Of a stretch of 37,183 nt of DNA, positions 1 to 8,355 are shown piece after piece; the first letter of the stretch is position 1, and each line of letters starts with the position of its first letter. Under the pieces are notes generated by a model, which saw nothing but the letters and a program-made list of their open reading frames with translations, searched no databases and was not told the DNA's origin. The stretch covers positions 1 through 37,183 of the forward strand of contig BJFQ01000011.1 in assembly GCA_014189895.1 (NCBI GenBank), given 5' to 3'. This DNA is from Acidobacteriota bacterium. GTDB lineage: Bacteria; Acidobacteriota; Holophagae; Holophagales; Holophagaceae. Both the position numbers and the translations under genes were made by a program.

Positions 1-129
1 GCATGCTCAAGGGGAACCCGTCATTGGTTGTTCTTGGGGGAGGCTTTTATAACCCTTCTAGAATAACCCACAATCCCCAGTGTTTTTAATTGTAATAAGG
101 ACGTTAAATTCCCTTATCAGTGCGAGTAT

Positions 130-157
130 TTGTCTTCAAAGTGAAGTAGTATATTTA
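130..157 (+). promoter_or_regulatory. possible promoter with small palindrome upstream of the receptor gene
   Basis: A weak -35-like TTGTCT (130-135) lies 16 bases before an AT-rich TATTTA (152-157). A short inverted repeat, CTTCA-AAG-TGAAG (134-146), sits between them and could be an operator. The leader to the start codon at 177 would be very short, so this is only a candidate. The rest of 1-176 shows nothing I recognise. Confidence 0.25.
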
Positions 158-176
158 TATACCGGAGGAACTTATT

Positions 177-3095
177 ATGCGTAAATCGCACCTTTCATCT
201 TCTGCCTTGATGGCACTCATTGTGGCCTCGGCGGTTCCCGCTTATTCCCAAAGCGCTTTCTCTCAAGTTTTGGTTAGTGTCACAGACGCTCAAGGGAAGC
301 CCCTTTCGGGTGTTGTGATTACCTTGCGCAGTGAAGAAACGGGTCAATTACGCACATCGAGAACTGAGAGTAATGGACTTTTTCAATTTGCGAATATGCC
401 CGTAGGTCCTTATGTGGCCTCTGCTAGTAAAGATGGTTTTCAATCAGCTTCTGGCGTCAAACTCTACTTGAGCCTCAATGGGTCTAACCCTTTGAATATT
501 CGATTAGCATCCGTCACTGAACGAACAGTAGAAGTCTTCTCTTCGGTTTCATCAGTCGATCCTAGTCGCAGTTCAGCAGCTACGATGATCTCTCCTGAAA
601 ACATGAACAACCTGCCTGTAGCGGGACGCTCATTCTTGGATTTTGCCACTCTGACACCCCAAGTGATTGTCGAATCTGGTCGCGGTAATTTGGCCATTGC
701 AGGACAACGCGGTGTTAACACTTCGGTGAACTTGGATGGTGCCGACAACAATGAATCCTTCTTTGGCGGCGCTGTGGGCTCGGCTGAAGGAAAGACCCCT
801 TTTACCGTATCGATTGAAGCTGTTAGAGAATTTCAAGTGGTCACGGACGGAGCCTCTGCAGAATACGGTCGAATGGGAGGCGGTTATGTTAATGCCGTCA
901 CCAAATCTGGAACTAATGAATACACTGGAAGCCTTTTCTATTACAAACGTCCTCAGAATTTGGTAGCCCTTCGTCCTAGTTTTGGAGTTGCTGGATCGAA
1001 TACCATTGCAGATTTCAAGTCTATCCAACAAGGTTTTTCTTTCGGCGGTCCGCTCATCAAAGACAAATTATTCTTCTTCGTGGCCTATGATGGACAGCGT
1101 AAAACAACAACCAACAATTTTGCCTGGGGAACAAGTTCTCTTCCGCTTACTTTGGATCTAACCCAAGCATCTGATCAGGTACTAGCCTCTAAGGGAGGTA
1201 GTTACTCCGTCCCTGAAGATTCTAATGTCTTCTTTGCTCGCTTGGACTGGGTCGCCAACGCTGATAATACGTTCACCCTACGTTACAACAAGTCGAAATT
1301 CAATGGCCTTTACAACAACGGTTCAAACGTTGCCTTTGAGACCACAACCCCGGACGTAGTGGATACGGATTCCCTAGTGGGCCAGTGGAATTGGACTCTT
1401 TCTTCCAATCTCCTCAGTGAATTCCGCGTTAGCCAATCGGGTAACAGCCTTCCGCGCGTTGCAAGAACCTCTATTCCTCGCGTATCTGTTAGTAATGTTG
1501 GGTCCTACGGCGGTAACAATTTCTTCCGTGAATACGAGCAGAAACGTATGCAGGTACAAGAAACTATTACTTACGTTGCACCGAATTACACCATCAAATT
1601 CGGAGCTGATTTTAATAAGACCAGTATTTTTGAGATCTTTGCTGGAACGGCCAACGGTTCGTATAGTTTTAGTAACATTGCGGACTTCAGGGCAGGTAAT
1701 TGGAGCACTTACGACCAACGATTTGGCCTAGGCGGTCTCACCGCGCTCCAGTCGGGCTATTTTGATACGTCTGGGCAAGAAGAAGCCTATTTTATCCAAG
1801 GTGACTTCAGGCTCAACAATGAATTAAGGTTGGGCGTAGGATTGCGACAGGATCAACAAAAGAATCCGAAATTCGCGATCGCTAACTTTGCTAATCCAAC
1901 CACCACCACAGCTCCGTTAACTGCTCAGATTCCTGATAGCGTTTCGGAATCTCCTTTTGGCTGGCTCCCTTTGGATCCGCGACTCAGTTTGACTTGGACG
2001 CCAAATTCTGATCAAGGTAAAACGGTTGTTCGCCTCAATGCAGGACGATACTCATCGAGAACCCCTGCGGTTTTCCAGTACCAGGTCTACACTGTCAACG
2101 GAGTCAGAGCTACTTCAATTCGTTTTACCTCCGCGAACCAAACTTCCTTGGTCGCCAGTTATCCAGGATTTACACGAGGTACCACTTTCAATTGGGCTAA
2201 CCCCTATGCATTCAGCAGCATGCCTGTTGGTTCTTCGGCCCCTAAGGGTGACATTTTTACGTTCGATCCAAACTTTAAGAATCCCACCACGGATCGCTTC
2301 AATATGAGTGTTGAAAAAGCTTATGACTCAGGATGGACCTTGGGTCTCAATACGGTCTATGCCCGCGCGAAGCAACTTGAACGCCTCAATGATATCAACT
2401 TAGGTACTCCTACCGTGGGATCAGACGGTCGCAAGGTATTCCCGAGCACCCGACCCAATCCAAATTTTGCCAAAATGATGATGTATGTCTCAGATGCTTC
2501 TGGCATCTATCAAGCTATCACTTTCAGTGCAAAGTTCGACAAGGCGGACAGCCCGTTTTCGGGTCAGTTCTTCTACACTTGGAGTGCTAACCGAGATAAT
2601 GATTCTAACGAACGCAACTTCTCTAGTTACGGAGTTCAGAATACCCAAGACCTGATGGCTGATTACAGTTATGCCGACACCGACCGTCGACATGTGTTTA
2701 CCGGTTTCTTCAGTTACTTCCATGCTCCTTCTAAAGTCATGAGTGGCGTTAACGTTCGCTATTCCTCTGGTACCCCCTATTCAGCGACCGCTGGATCCGA
2801 CCTTAATGCGGATGGAATCAGTGGTAATGATCGCCTCTACTGGTATGGGGTGGACACGGGTCGCAATACCCTCCGTCGTTCAAGTTACACCACGGTCGAT
2901 CTAAAATTGAGCCGCAATTTTTCGCTCATGAATAATTCCAAGTTAACTCTATCCGCTGAGGTCTTTGATCTCTTCAATCGAATGGATACCTTTAACTTCA
3001 TTCGCGCCTTGAATGGAACGACCTACAATACCCCTTCCCCCTCCTCGACGGGTCAAACCCGACAAGTGCAACTGGGTGTTCGGTTAAGTTTCTAG
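177..3095 (+). CDS. Oar-like TonB-dependent outer-membrane receptor with carboxypeptidase-regulatory domain
   Basis: This 972-residue outer-membrane receptor should import or bind a large ligand using TonB energy; the substrate cannot be read from sequence. A signal peptide occupies about residues 1-25 and ends AYSQS. A carboxypeptidase-regulatory-like beta domain follows (about 29-112, with VSVTDAQGKPLSGVVITL). A plug domain (about 150-245) contains GQRGVNTSVNLDGADNNESF, and a long beta barrel ends QLGVRLSF with the C-terminal aromatic residue typical of outer-membrane proteins. The segment LSAEVFDLFNRMDTFNF near the end is typical of Oar-type receptors. The ATG is preceded by GGAGG at 163-167. 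A strong terminator follows, so it is probably transcribed alone. Its energising partners are likely tonB-exbB-exbD at 23340-26068. The family call is firm. Confidence 0.93.
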   Translation: MRKSHLSSSALMALIVASAVPAYSQSAFSQVLVSVTDAQGKPLSGVVITLRSEETGQLRTSRTESNGLFQFANMPVGPYVASASKDGFQSASGVKLYLSLNGSNPLNIRLASVTERTVEVFSSVSSVDPSRSSAATMISPENMNNLPVAGRSFLDFATLTPQVIVESGRGNLAIAGQRGVNTSVNLDGADNNESFFGGAVGSAEGKTPFTVSIEAVREFQVVTDGASAEYGRMGGGYVNAVTKSGTNEYTGSLFYYKRPQNLVALRPSFGVAGSNTIADFKSIQQGFSFGGPLIKDKLFFFVAYDGQRKTTTNNFAWGTSSLPLTLDLTQASDQVLASKGGSYSVPEDSNVFFARLDWVANADNTFTLRYNKSKFNGLYNNGSNVAFETTTPDVVDTDSLVGQWNWTLSSNLLSEFRVSQSGNSLPRVARTSIPRVSVSNVGSYGGNNFFREYEQKRMQVQETITYVAPNYTIKFGADFNKTSIFEIFAGTANGSYSFSNIADFRAGNWSTYDQRFGLGGLTALQSGYFDTSGQEEAYFIQGDFRLNNELRLGVGLRQDQQKNPKFAIANFANPTTTTAPLTAQIPDSVSESPFGWLPLDPRLSLTWTPNSDQGKTVVRLNAGRYSSRTPAVFQYQVYTVNGVRATSIRFTSANQTSLVASYPGFTRGTTFNWANPYAFSSMPVGSSAPKGDIFTFDPNFKNPTTDRFNMSVEKAYDSGWTLGLNTVYARAKQLERLNDINLGTPTVGSDGRKVFPSTRPNPNFAKMMMYVSDASGIYQAITFSAKFDKADSPFSGQFFYTWSANRDNDSNERNFSSYGVQNTQDLMADYSYADTDRRHVFTGFFSYFHAPSKVMSGVNVRYSSGTPYSATAGSDLNADGISGNDRLYWYGVDTGRNTLRRSSYTTVDLKLSRNFSLMNNSKLTLSAEVFDLFNRMDTFNFIRALNGTTYNTPSPSSTGQTRQVQLGVRLSF

Positions 3096-3110
3096 ACGGA
3101 TCTAGATTCT

Positions 3111-3142
3111 AAAAAAAGAGCGGCTTTGGCCGCTCTTTTTTT
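3111..3142. terminator. strong terminator, A-tract and T-tract on either side
   Basis: GAGCGGC (3118-3124), loop TTTG, GCCGCTC (3129-3135), flanked by seven A and a run of T. The flanking A/T tracts also pair, so it could stop transcription in both directions. It lies 16 bases after the receptor stop codon and only 17 bases before the next start codon. Confidence 0.9.
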
Positions 3143-3159
3143 AGTTACGCTTAAGTACT

Positions 3160-3924
3160 ATGAAGATACTCATGCTCGGTGACGTTTTTGGCGAACCCGG
3201 TAGAAAACTACTCGACGCCCACCTTCTTACCTTAAAAGAAGAGCTGGCCGTCGACTACGTCATTGTAAACGGAGAAAATGCAGCGCACGGAAAGGGTATT
3301 ACTGAAGAAATTGCTAATCACTGGTTCGACCATTTGGGCGTTGACGTCATTACGACGGGTAACCATGCCTTCGACGTCAAGGGGATCGAGAAATACTTCG
3401 ATCGTGAGCCACGAATCCTAAGGCCCCTCAATTACCCTCCCCACACCCCTGGCCAAGGCGCCTACACCCTACGTTCATCTTCTGCGGGACCTCTCTTGGT
3501 TCTCAATATTATGGGCCGAGTTCATATGCCGCCCTGCGACGATCCCTTTCGTGCCTTTGATCAAGCCCTTGCCTATGCCGAGGTAGGGACGACGCTGATT
3601 GATATGCACGCTGAGGCCACGAGTGAAATGCAGGCAATGGGTTGGCACGCAGATGGTCGGGCAGCGGCCGTTCTTGGGACCCACACACACGTCCCCACCA
3701 TGGATCTAAAGATTCTTCCTGGGGGGACCGCCTTTGTTAGTGACATTGGTATGACCGGACCCTATGGAGGAGTGATTGGAATGGATAAAGAGGCAAGTCT
3801 TGAACGCTTCTATACGGGCCGTCCCATGCGCTTTGCAGTGGCTCAAGGGGACCCGCAACTCCACGCCATCTACCTTGAAATTGAGGGATCGAGGGCCGTT
3901 AAAGCAGAGCGGGTTGTCCGGTAG
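3160..3924 (+). CDS. ymdB: YmdB-family metallophosphoesterase (2',3'-cyclic nucleotide phosphodiesterase)
   Basis: This 254-residue cytoplasmic enzyme belongs to the YmdB/TIGR00282 family of dinuclear metal phosphodiesterases, which hydrolyse 2',3'-cyclic AMP in characterised members. The metal-binding and catalytic residues are visible at family positions: D8 (LGDVFGEPG), E39 and N40 (VNGENAAHG), N68 and H69 (TGNHAFD), H150, and H175 and H177 (GTHTHVP). Length is normal. The start MKILMLGDVFG fits the family, but no clear Shine-Dalgarno precedes it, and the ATG is 17 bases beyond the receptor terminator. It converges on the next gene with only three bases between stop codons. In Bacillus the family affects RNA turnover, motility and biofilm; its role here is unknown. 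Confidence 0.92.
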   Translation: MKILMLGDVFGEPGRKLLDAHLLTLKEELAVDYVIVNGENAAHGKGITEEIANHWFDHLGVDVITTGNHAFDVKGIEKYFDREPRILRPLNYPPHTPGQGAYTLRSSSAGPLLVLNIMGRVHMPPCDDPFRAFDQALAYAEVGTTLIDMHAEATSEMQAMGWHADGRAAAVLGTHTHVPTMDLKILPGGTAFVSDIGMTGPYGGVIGMDKEASLERFYTGRPMRFAVAQGDPQLHAIYLEIEGSRAVKAERVVR

Positions 3925-3927
3925 ATT

Positions 3928-4971
3928 TTATTTAAACAAGCTTCCTGTTTTAGTGGCTAGAAAATCTTGGAAGCTGATGGATTCTTGGGTGATGAATCCG
4001 CGTTGCGGCAATTTGTTTTGGGCAACGAGAGTAATCACGGCCACCAGACTTCCAGCCGTCGTCCAACTAATGGCATTCCAAGATTCCCCACCCACTTCGA
4101 TAGGGGGATAAATCTTTTCGAAAACAGATCGATTCCCCTCCTTATCGATAGCAAAAGCCTGACATAAGACTTGATCATGGAGAGTTGTACCCGAAAAGCA
4201 TTTGAGGCCCCAACCTAAAATCTTTCGATAAGGCTTGATAAAGGGGTTATCAAAGAGGAGTTCTAGGCGTTGAAAATGGCCCACATACCGAATCGATTTG
4301 TAGTTCACGTTTTTAACTTGATCCAGGAGGGTTTGACAAAGAGTCCCTAAACCACCACTAGTTGAAGCTGCTTCGTAGGGCTTTCCGCCTAAGGACAATC
4401 TCTCGTAGGAGGAGCGAGCAGGTACATTGACCATTTGGCCTTCTACAATTGATTCACAGGGGTTCAAATATTCATTAACAACCCCTTCGGGGCTCCAAGT
4501 GAGGGAATAGCGAAAGAACCCCTTGGGGCTCGTATCCAGGGCCCCCACTCTCAGCCCTAGAGTATCCATATCCGATCGGCCTTTCACTAAATCAGCGCCT
4601 ACAATACAGATGAATCCGGGGGCGAGCCCACATTGCGGAACAAGCACCGATTGAGCGGAGTCAGACCATTTTTTAATTTGAAGGGTCGTCTCTCGGTCTT
4701 CGGTAAGGTCAAAATAATGAACCCCCTGTGTGTAAGCCAATTTGGCTAGGTGAAGCGTCAAATGGTATGGGAGGCAACTTGCAACGGCATCGACCCGAGA
4801 GAGAATATTGACCACGGCTTTTTCATCATTAACATTCACTTGCTCAAAAGGTAGGGGAAAGCTCGAGGGGGCTACTTGATCGATTCCTAACACCTCAAAA
4901 CCTTCATCGGCTAGTAATAGGGCGGCCAATTTACCGACACGACCTAACCCGAAAACTGCAATTTTTTTCAT
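3928..4971 (-). CDS. saccharopine dehydrogenase-like NAD(P)-binding oxidoreductase
   Basis: This 347-residue protein starts with a Rossmann motif (IAVFGLGRVGKLAALLLADE) and continues as a saccharopine dehydrogenase / lysine 6-dehydrogenase-like protein. It has ASCLPYHLTLHLAKLA, then GVHYFDLTED and a conserved PQCGLAPGF segment before the catalytic-type C-terminal domain. The likely reaction is NAD(P)-dependent oxidation at an amino-acid amine, but the substrate is not determined; lysine 6-dehydrogenase or saccharopine dehydrogenase are both possible. I chose the ATG at 4971 because GGAG lies six bases upstream; an in-frame codon ten residues earlier has no such site. It lies downstream of groEL but behind a terminator, so it probably has its own promoter or depends on read-through. 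Confidence 0.8.
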   Translation of the reverse strand: MKKIAVFGLGRVGKLAALLLADEGFEVLGIDQVAPSSFPLPFEQVNVNDEKAVVNILSRVDAVASCLPYHLTLHLAKLAYTQGVHYFDLTEDRETTLQIKKWSDSAQSVLVPQCGLAPGFICIVGADLVKGRSDMDTLGLRVGALDTSPKGFFRYSLTWSPEGVVNEYLNPCESIVEGQMVNVPARSSYERLSLGGKPYEAASTSGGLGTLCQTLLDQVKNVNYKSIRYVGHFQRLELLFDNPFIKPYRKILGWGLKCFSGTTLHDQVLCQAFAIDKEGNRSVFEKIYPPIEVGGESWNAISWTTAGSLVAVITLVAQNKLPQRGFITQESISFQDFLATKTGSLFK

Positions 4972-5017
4972 GGATCTCCAAGGGTTTTTTAAGGATACCA
5001 AAATCTAGGGCAGACAC

Positions 5018-5050
5018 AAAAAAGCCTCGCAATAAATGCGAGGCTTTTTT
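5018..5050 (-). terminator. groEL terminator
   Basis: GCCTCGCA and TGCGAGGC form a perfect stem around loop ATAAA, flanked by AAAAAA and TTTTTT tracts that also pair. It lies 15 bases after the groEL stop and just upstream of the oxidoreductase gene at 3928-4971. The symmetric tracts could make it work in both directions. Confidence 0.92.
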
Positions 5051-5065
5051 GTGGTCTAAGGCTTT

Positions 5066-6688
<1,623 letters not shown>

Positions 6689-6710
6689 CTAATACTCCTT
6701 AGGAAAATAG

Positions 6711-7001
6711 TTAATTGAGAATGGCAAGAATTTCGTCTTCTCGCACAATGACGTGATCTTCGAGATCTAGCTTCACTTCGGTTCCACTGTATTTACCAAT
6801 GAGAACCTTTTGGCCTTCTTTGACGGACATGGGAATACGTTTACCTGCCTCGTCATACTTGCCTTCGCCAACAGCTACCACAATCGCTTCCATGGGCTTC
6901 TCTTTGGCCGTATCTGGGATTACAATCCCGCTTTTGAGGGTTTCCGTGGGATCCAGTCTCTTTAAAATGACTCGATCGTGAAGGGGGGTGATTGATTTCA
7001 T
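6711..7001 (-). CDS. groES: 10 kDa co-chaperonin GroES
   Basis: This 96-residue lid protein caps GroEL. It has the family start ITPLHDRVILKRL, the mobile-loop region SGIVIPDTAKEKP, and the C-terminal DHVIVREDEILAI. The reading frame is open further upstream, but the start at 7001 is chosen because AGGAGG lies seven to twelve bases before this ATG and the family begins there. It is the first gene of the groESL operon, behind the CIRCE operator and promoter at 7052-7104. Confidence 0.98.
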   Translation of the reverse strand: MKSITPLHDRVILKRLDPTETLKSGIVIPDTAKEKPMEAIVVAVGEGKYDEAGKRIPMSVKEGQKVLIGKYSGTEVKLDLEDHVIVREDEILAILN

Positions 7002-7051
7002 AAAGGTAATTCCTCCTAAATAGAAATGGTGGGTAAAGGGTAAATGGGTGA

Positions 7052-7078
7052 GTAGCACTCAAACCCCTAGAGTGCTAA
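7052..7078 (-). promoter_or_regulatory. CIRCE operator (HrcA binding site)
   Basis: The classic inverted repeat is present: TAGCACTC at 7053-7060, nine bases, GAGTGCTAA at 7070-7078. Only the outermost base of one arm differs from consensus. It overlaps the -10 box of the groES promoter, so bound HrcA would block RNA polymerase. HrcA itself is not in the window. Confidence 0.96.
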
Positions 7079-7104
7079 TTTACCCTAAGTCTTAAAAGAG
7101 TCAA
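7077..7104 (-). promoter_or_regulatory. groESL promoter, sigma-70-like
   Basis: On the minus strand the -35 is TTGACT (7104-7099), the spacer is 16 bases, and the -10 is TAAATT (7082-7077). The -10 overlaps the upstream end of CIRCE, and the transcript would start inside the operator. Confidence 0.75.
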
Positions 7105-7237
7105 GTCTAATTTTTTCAACATTAACAACGATTTTAGTACAATAATTTAGATTTTATACACTGCAGCACTCAGATACTGATAACTAAAAATTATGATCAT
7201 TGAACTTAGTTTGAAAAGCCTAGCCCACATGGGGCGG

Positions 7238-7265
7238 TTAAAAAATTTGAGTAAATTCGTATAAA
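7238..7265 (+). promoter_or_regulatory. candidate promoter of the YggS-family gene
   Basis: TTAAAA (7238-7243), a 16-base spacer and TATAAA (7260-7265) make a plausible sigma-70 promoter with a leader of about 20-25 bases. The 7105-7237 part of this gap is AT-rich and shows no other structure I can name. Confidence 0.45.
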
Positions 7266-7272
7266 GCCGTTT

Positions 7273-7291
7273 ATTCAGGGATAACCTGAAT
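7273..7291 (+). repeat. inverted repeat directly upstream of the yggS start codon
   Basis: ATTCAGG-N5-CCTGAAT occupies the place where a Shine-Dalgarno would normally lie, ending four bases before the ATG at 7296. The same two arms recur with a seven-base spacer at 7354-7374 inside the gene. It could be an operator or an mRNA hairpin that limits initiation. Confidence 0.6.
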
Positions 7292-7295
7292 TCAA

Positions 7296-7952
7296 ATGGA
7301 CTTAGAAAGTAATCTAAAAAACCTCCGCGCGCGCGTGAAAAAAGCGTCCGAACATTCAGGTCGTGATCCTGAATCCATCGATATTCTTCCAGTGACTAAA
7401 CATAAGCCTCCCCAACTTATAGAGACCTTGCAGGCTCACGGCTTTCGAAGATTCGGTGAAAACTATATCCAAGAGATCCAAACCAAAGCAGGACTTTTGC
7501 CTCACGCTGAATGGGTCGCTACCGGCCACCTCCAAACCAATAAAGCTTTATTAGCCACTCGACTTTGTTCGACCATTCTTTCTCTTGACTCCCTTCGATT
7601 AGCTAAAAGTTTAGATCGAGAGAGTCAAAGTCTCATGAAAAATTTAATCGTTTGGATCCAAGTTGATCTGTGGGAACAAGAGCCCTTGAAAGGCTGTCGA
7701 AGGTCGGAGGTCCCTCTACTATTGGACTTTATAGCGCGCGCGCCTTATCTACGTTTTGGAGGACTGATGGTCCTTCCTCCGATCGGTGAGGACAAAGCTT
7801 TTCAGGATAGTGATCGCTATCGACGAGATGTGGAGCAGACTACCCAAACCAAGATCCTACTGAGCATGGGCATGAGTGAAGATTTTGAGTCAGCCATTCG
7901 TCACGGCAGTGATCAAATCAGGATTGGCTCAGCGCTGCTCGGCCCCCGTTAA
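7296..7952 (+). CDS. yggS: YggS/PLPBP-family pyridoxal phosphate homeostasis protein
   Basis: This 218-residue single-domain TIM-barrel protein binds pyridoxal 5'-phosphate and helps keep free PLP in balance; no catalytic reaction is established for the family. The PLP lysine is K35 in ILPVTKHKP. The family segments RFGENYIQE, WVATGHLQTNK and IRIGSALLGPR follow in order. Length is slightly short of the usual 225-235 residues. The start is accepted because the family N terminus begins here, but there is no Shine-Dalgarno; a hairpin-forming inverted repeat sits in its place. A bidirectional terminator follows directly. It is transcribed alone, divergent from groESL. Confidence 0.92.
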   Translation: MDLESNLKNLRARVKKASEHSGRDPESIDILPVTKHKPPQLIETLQAHGFRRFGENYIQEIQTKAGLLPHAEWVATGHLQTNKALLATRLCSTILSLDSLRLAKSLDRESQSLMKNLIVWIQVDLWEQEPLKGCRRSEVPLLLDFIARAPYLRFGGLMVLPPIGEDKAFQDSDRYRRDVEQTTQTKILLSMGMSEDFESAIRHGSDQIRIGSALLGPR

Positions 7953-7954
7953 TC

Positions 7955-7982
7955 AAAAAAGAGCGCTGAAGCGCTCTTTTTT
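7955..7982. terminator. bidirectional terminator between yggS and the receptor remnant
   Basis: GAGCGC-TGAA-GCGCTC (7961-7976) is flanked by six A and six T that also pair. It lies between the yggS stop and the tail of the broken receptor gene on the opposite strand, so it probably once served both genes. Confidence 0.9.
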
Positions 7983-8005
7983 GAGAATCGATATGTACTT
8001 AACTT

Positions 8006-8155
8006 TTAAAATCGGATTCTAACCCCTAAGTTAATGTCTCGCGTATTTCGATCCACCAAGTTTAAATTTTTGAAGGTCGAAGAAAATAAGACACCGGTGG
8101 TCGTATTGCTAGGGTTACCGCTAGTAAGACCCGTTCTGAAATTAGCCTCATATGC
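8006..8155 (-). pseudogene. C-terminal remnant of a TonB-dependent receptor
   Basis: On the minus strand 49 codons, closed by TAA at 8006-8008, read as the end of an outer-membrane beta barrel: NTRDINLGVRIRF ends the frame. The intact receptor at 177-3095 ends QTRQVQLGVRLSF, which matches in spacing, in T-R and L-G-V-R, and in the final Phe. Going upstream, the frame meets a TAG at 8156-8158 and more stops beyond, and the tRNA gene begins 70 bases away. More than 900 codons of a normal receptor are therefore missing. The terminator at 7955-7982 is placed as expected for the lost gene. The stretch 8159-8224 shows nothing certain. Confidence 0.75.
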
Positions 8156-8224
8156 CTAATTCTTCTAGCACAATAGGTTGAACTACAATAAGCCCCAACG
8201 GATATCCTTTAGGGGAACCATAAA

Positions 8225-8310
8225 TGGTGCCGGCGAAGGGACTTGAACCCCCACTACCTTGCGGTAAACAGATTTTGAGTCTGTCGCGTCTGCCATTTCG
8301 CCACGCCGGC
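8225..8310 (-). tRNA. tRNA-Leu(CAA)
   Basis: The 86-base gene has a seven-pair acceptor stem GCCGGCG/CGCCGGC, a TTCAAGT T-loop region, the long variable arm of a class II tRNA, and the anticodon loop CTCAAAA, giving anticodon CAA. The 3' CCA is encoded (8225-8227). It lies between nadE and the receptor remnant. Confidence 0.96.
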
Positions 8311-8355
8311 TAAGACTTTATAGATTAACCCAAACCGATCAGAAGCCCTAGCCCC

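Noticed and set aside
630-1031. Antisense frames within the receptor gene
   Set aside because: They lie wholly inside a clear receptor coding sequence and show no domain or initiation signal.
8159-8224. About twenty open codons on the minus strand between the tRNA and the receptor remnant
   Set aside because: Too short, out of frame with the remnant, and no start signal or family match.
8225-8310. Integration site of a mobile element at the tRNA 3' end
   Set aside because: No integrase gene and no second copy of the tRNA 3' end was seen in the window; only the neighbouring deletion hints at it.
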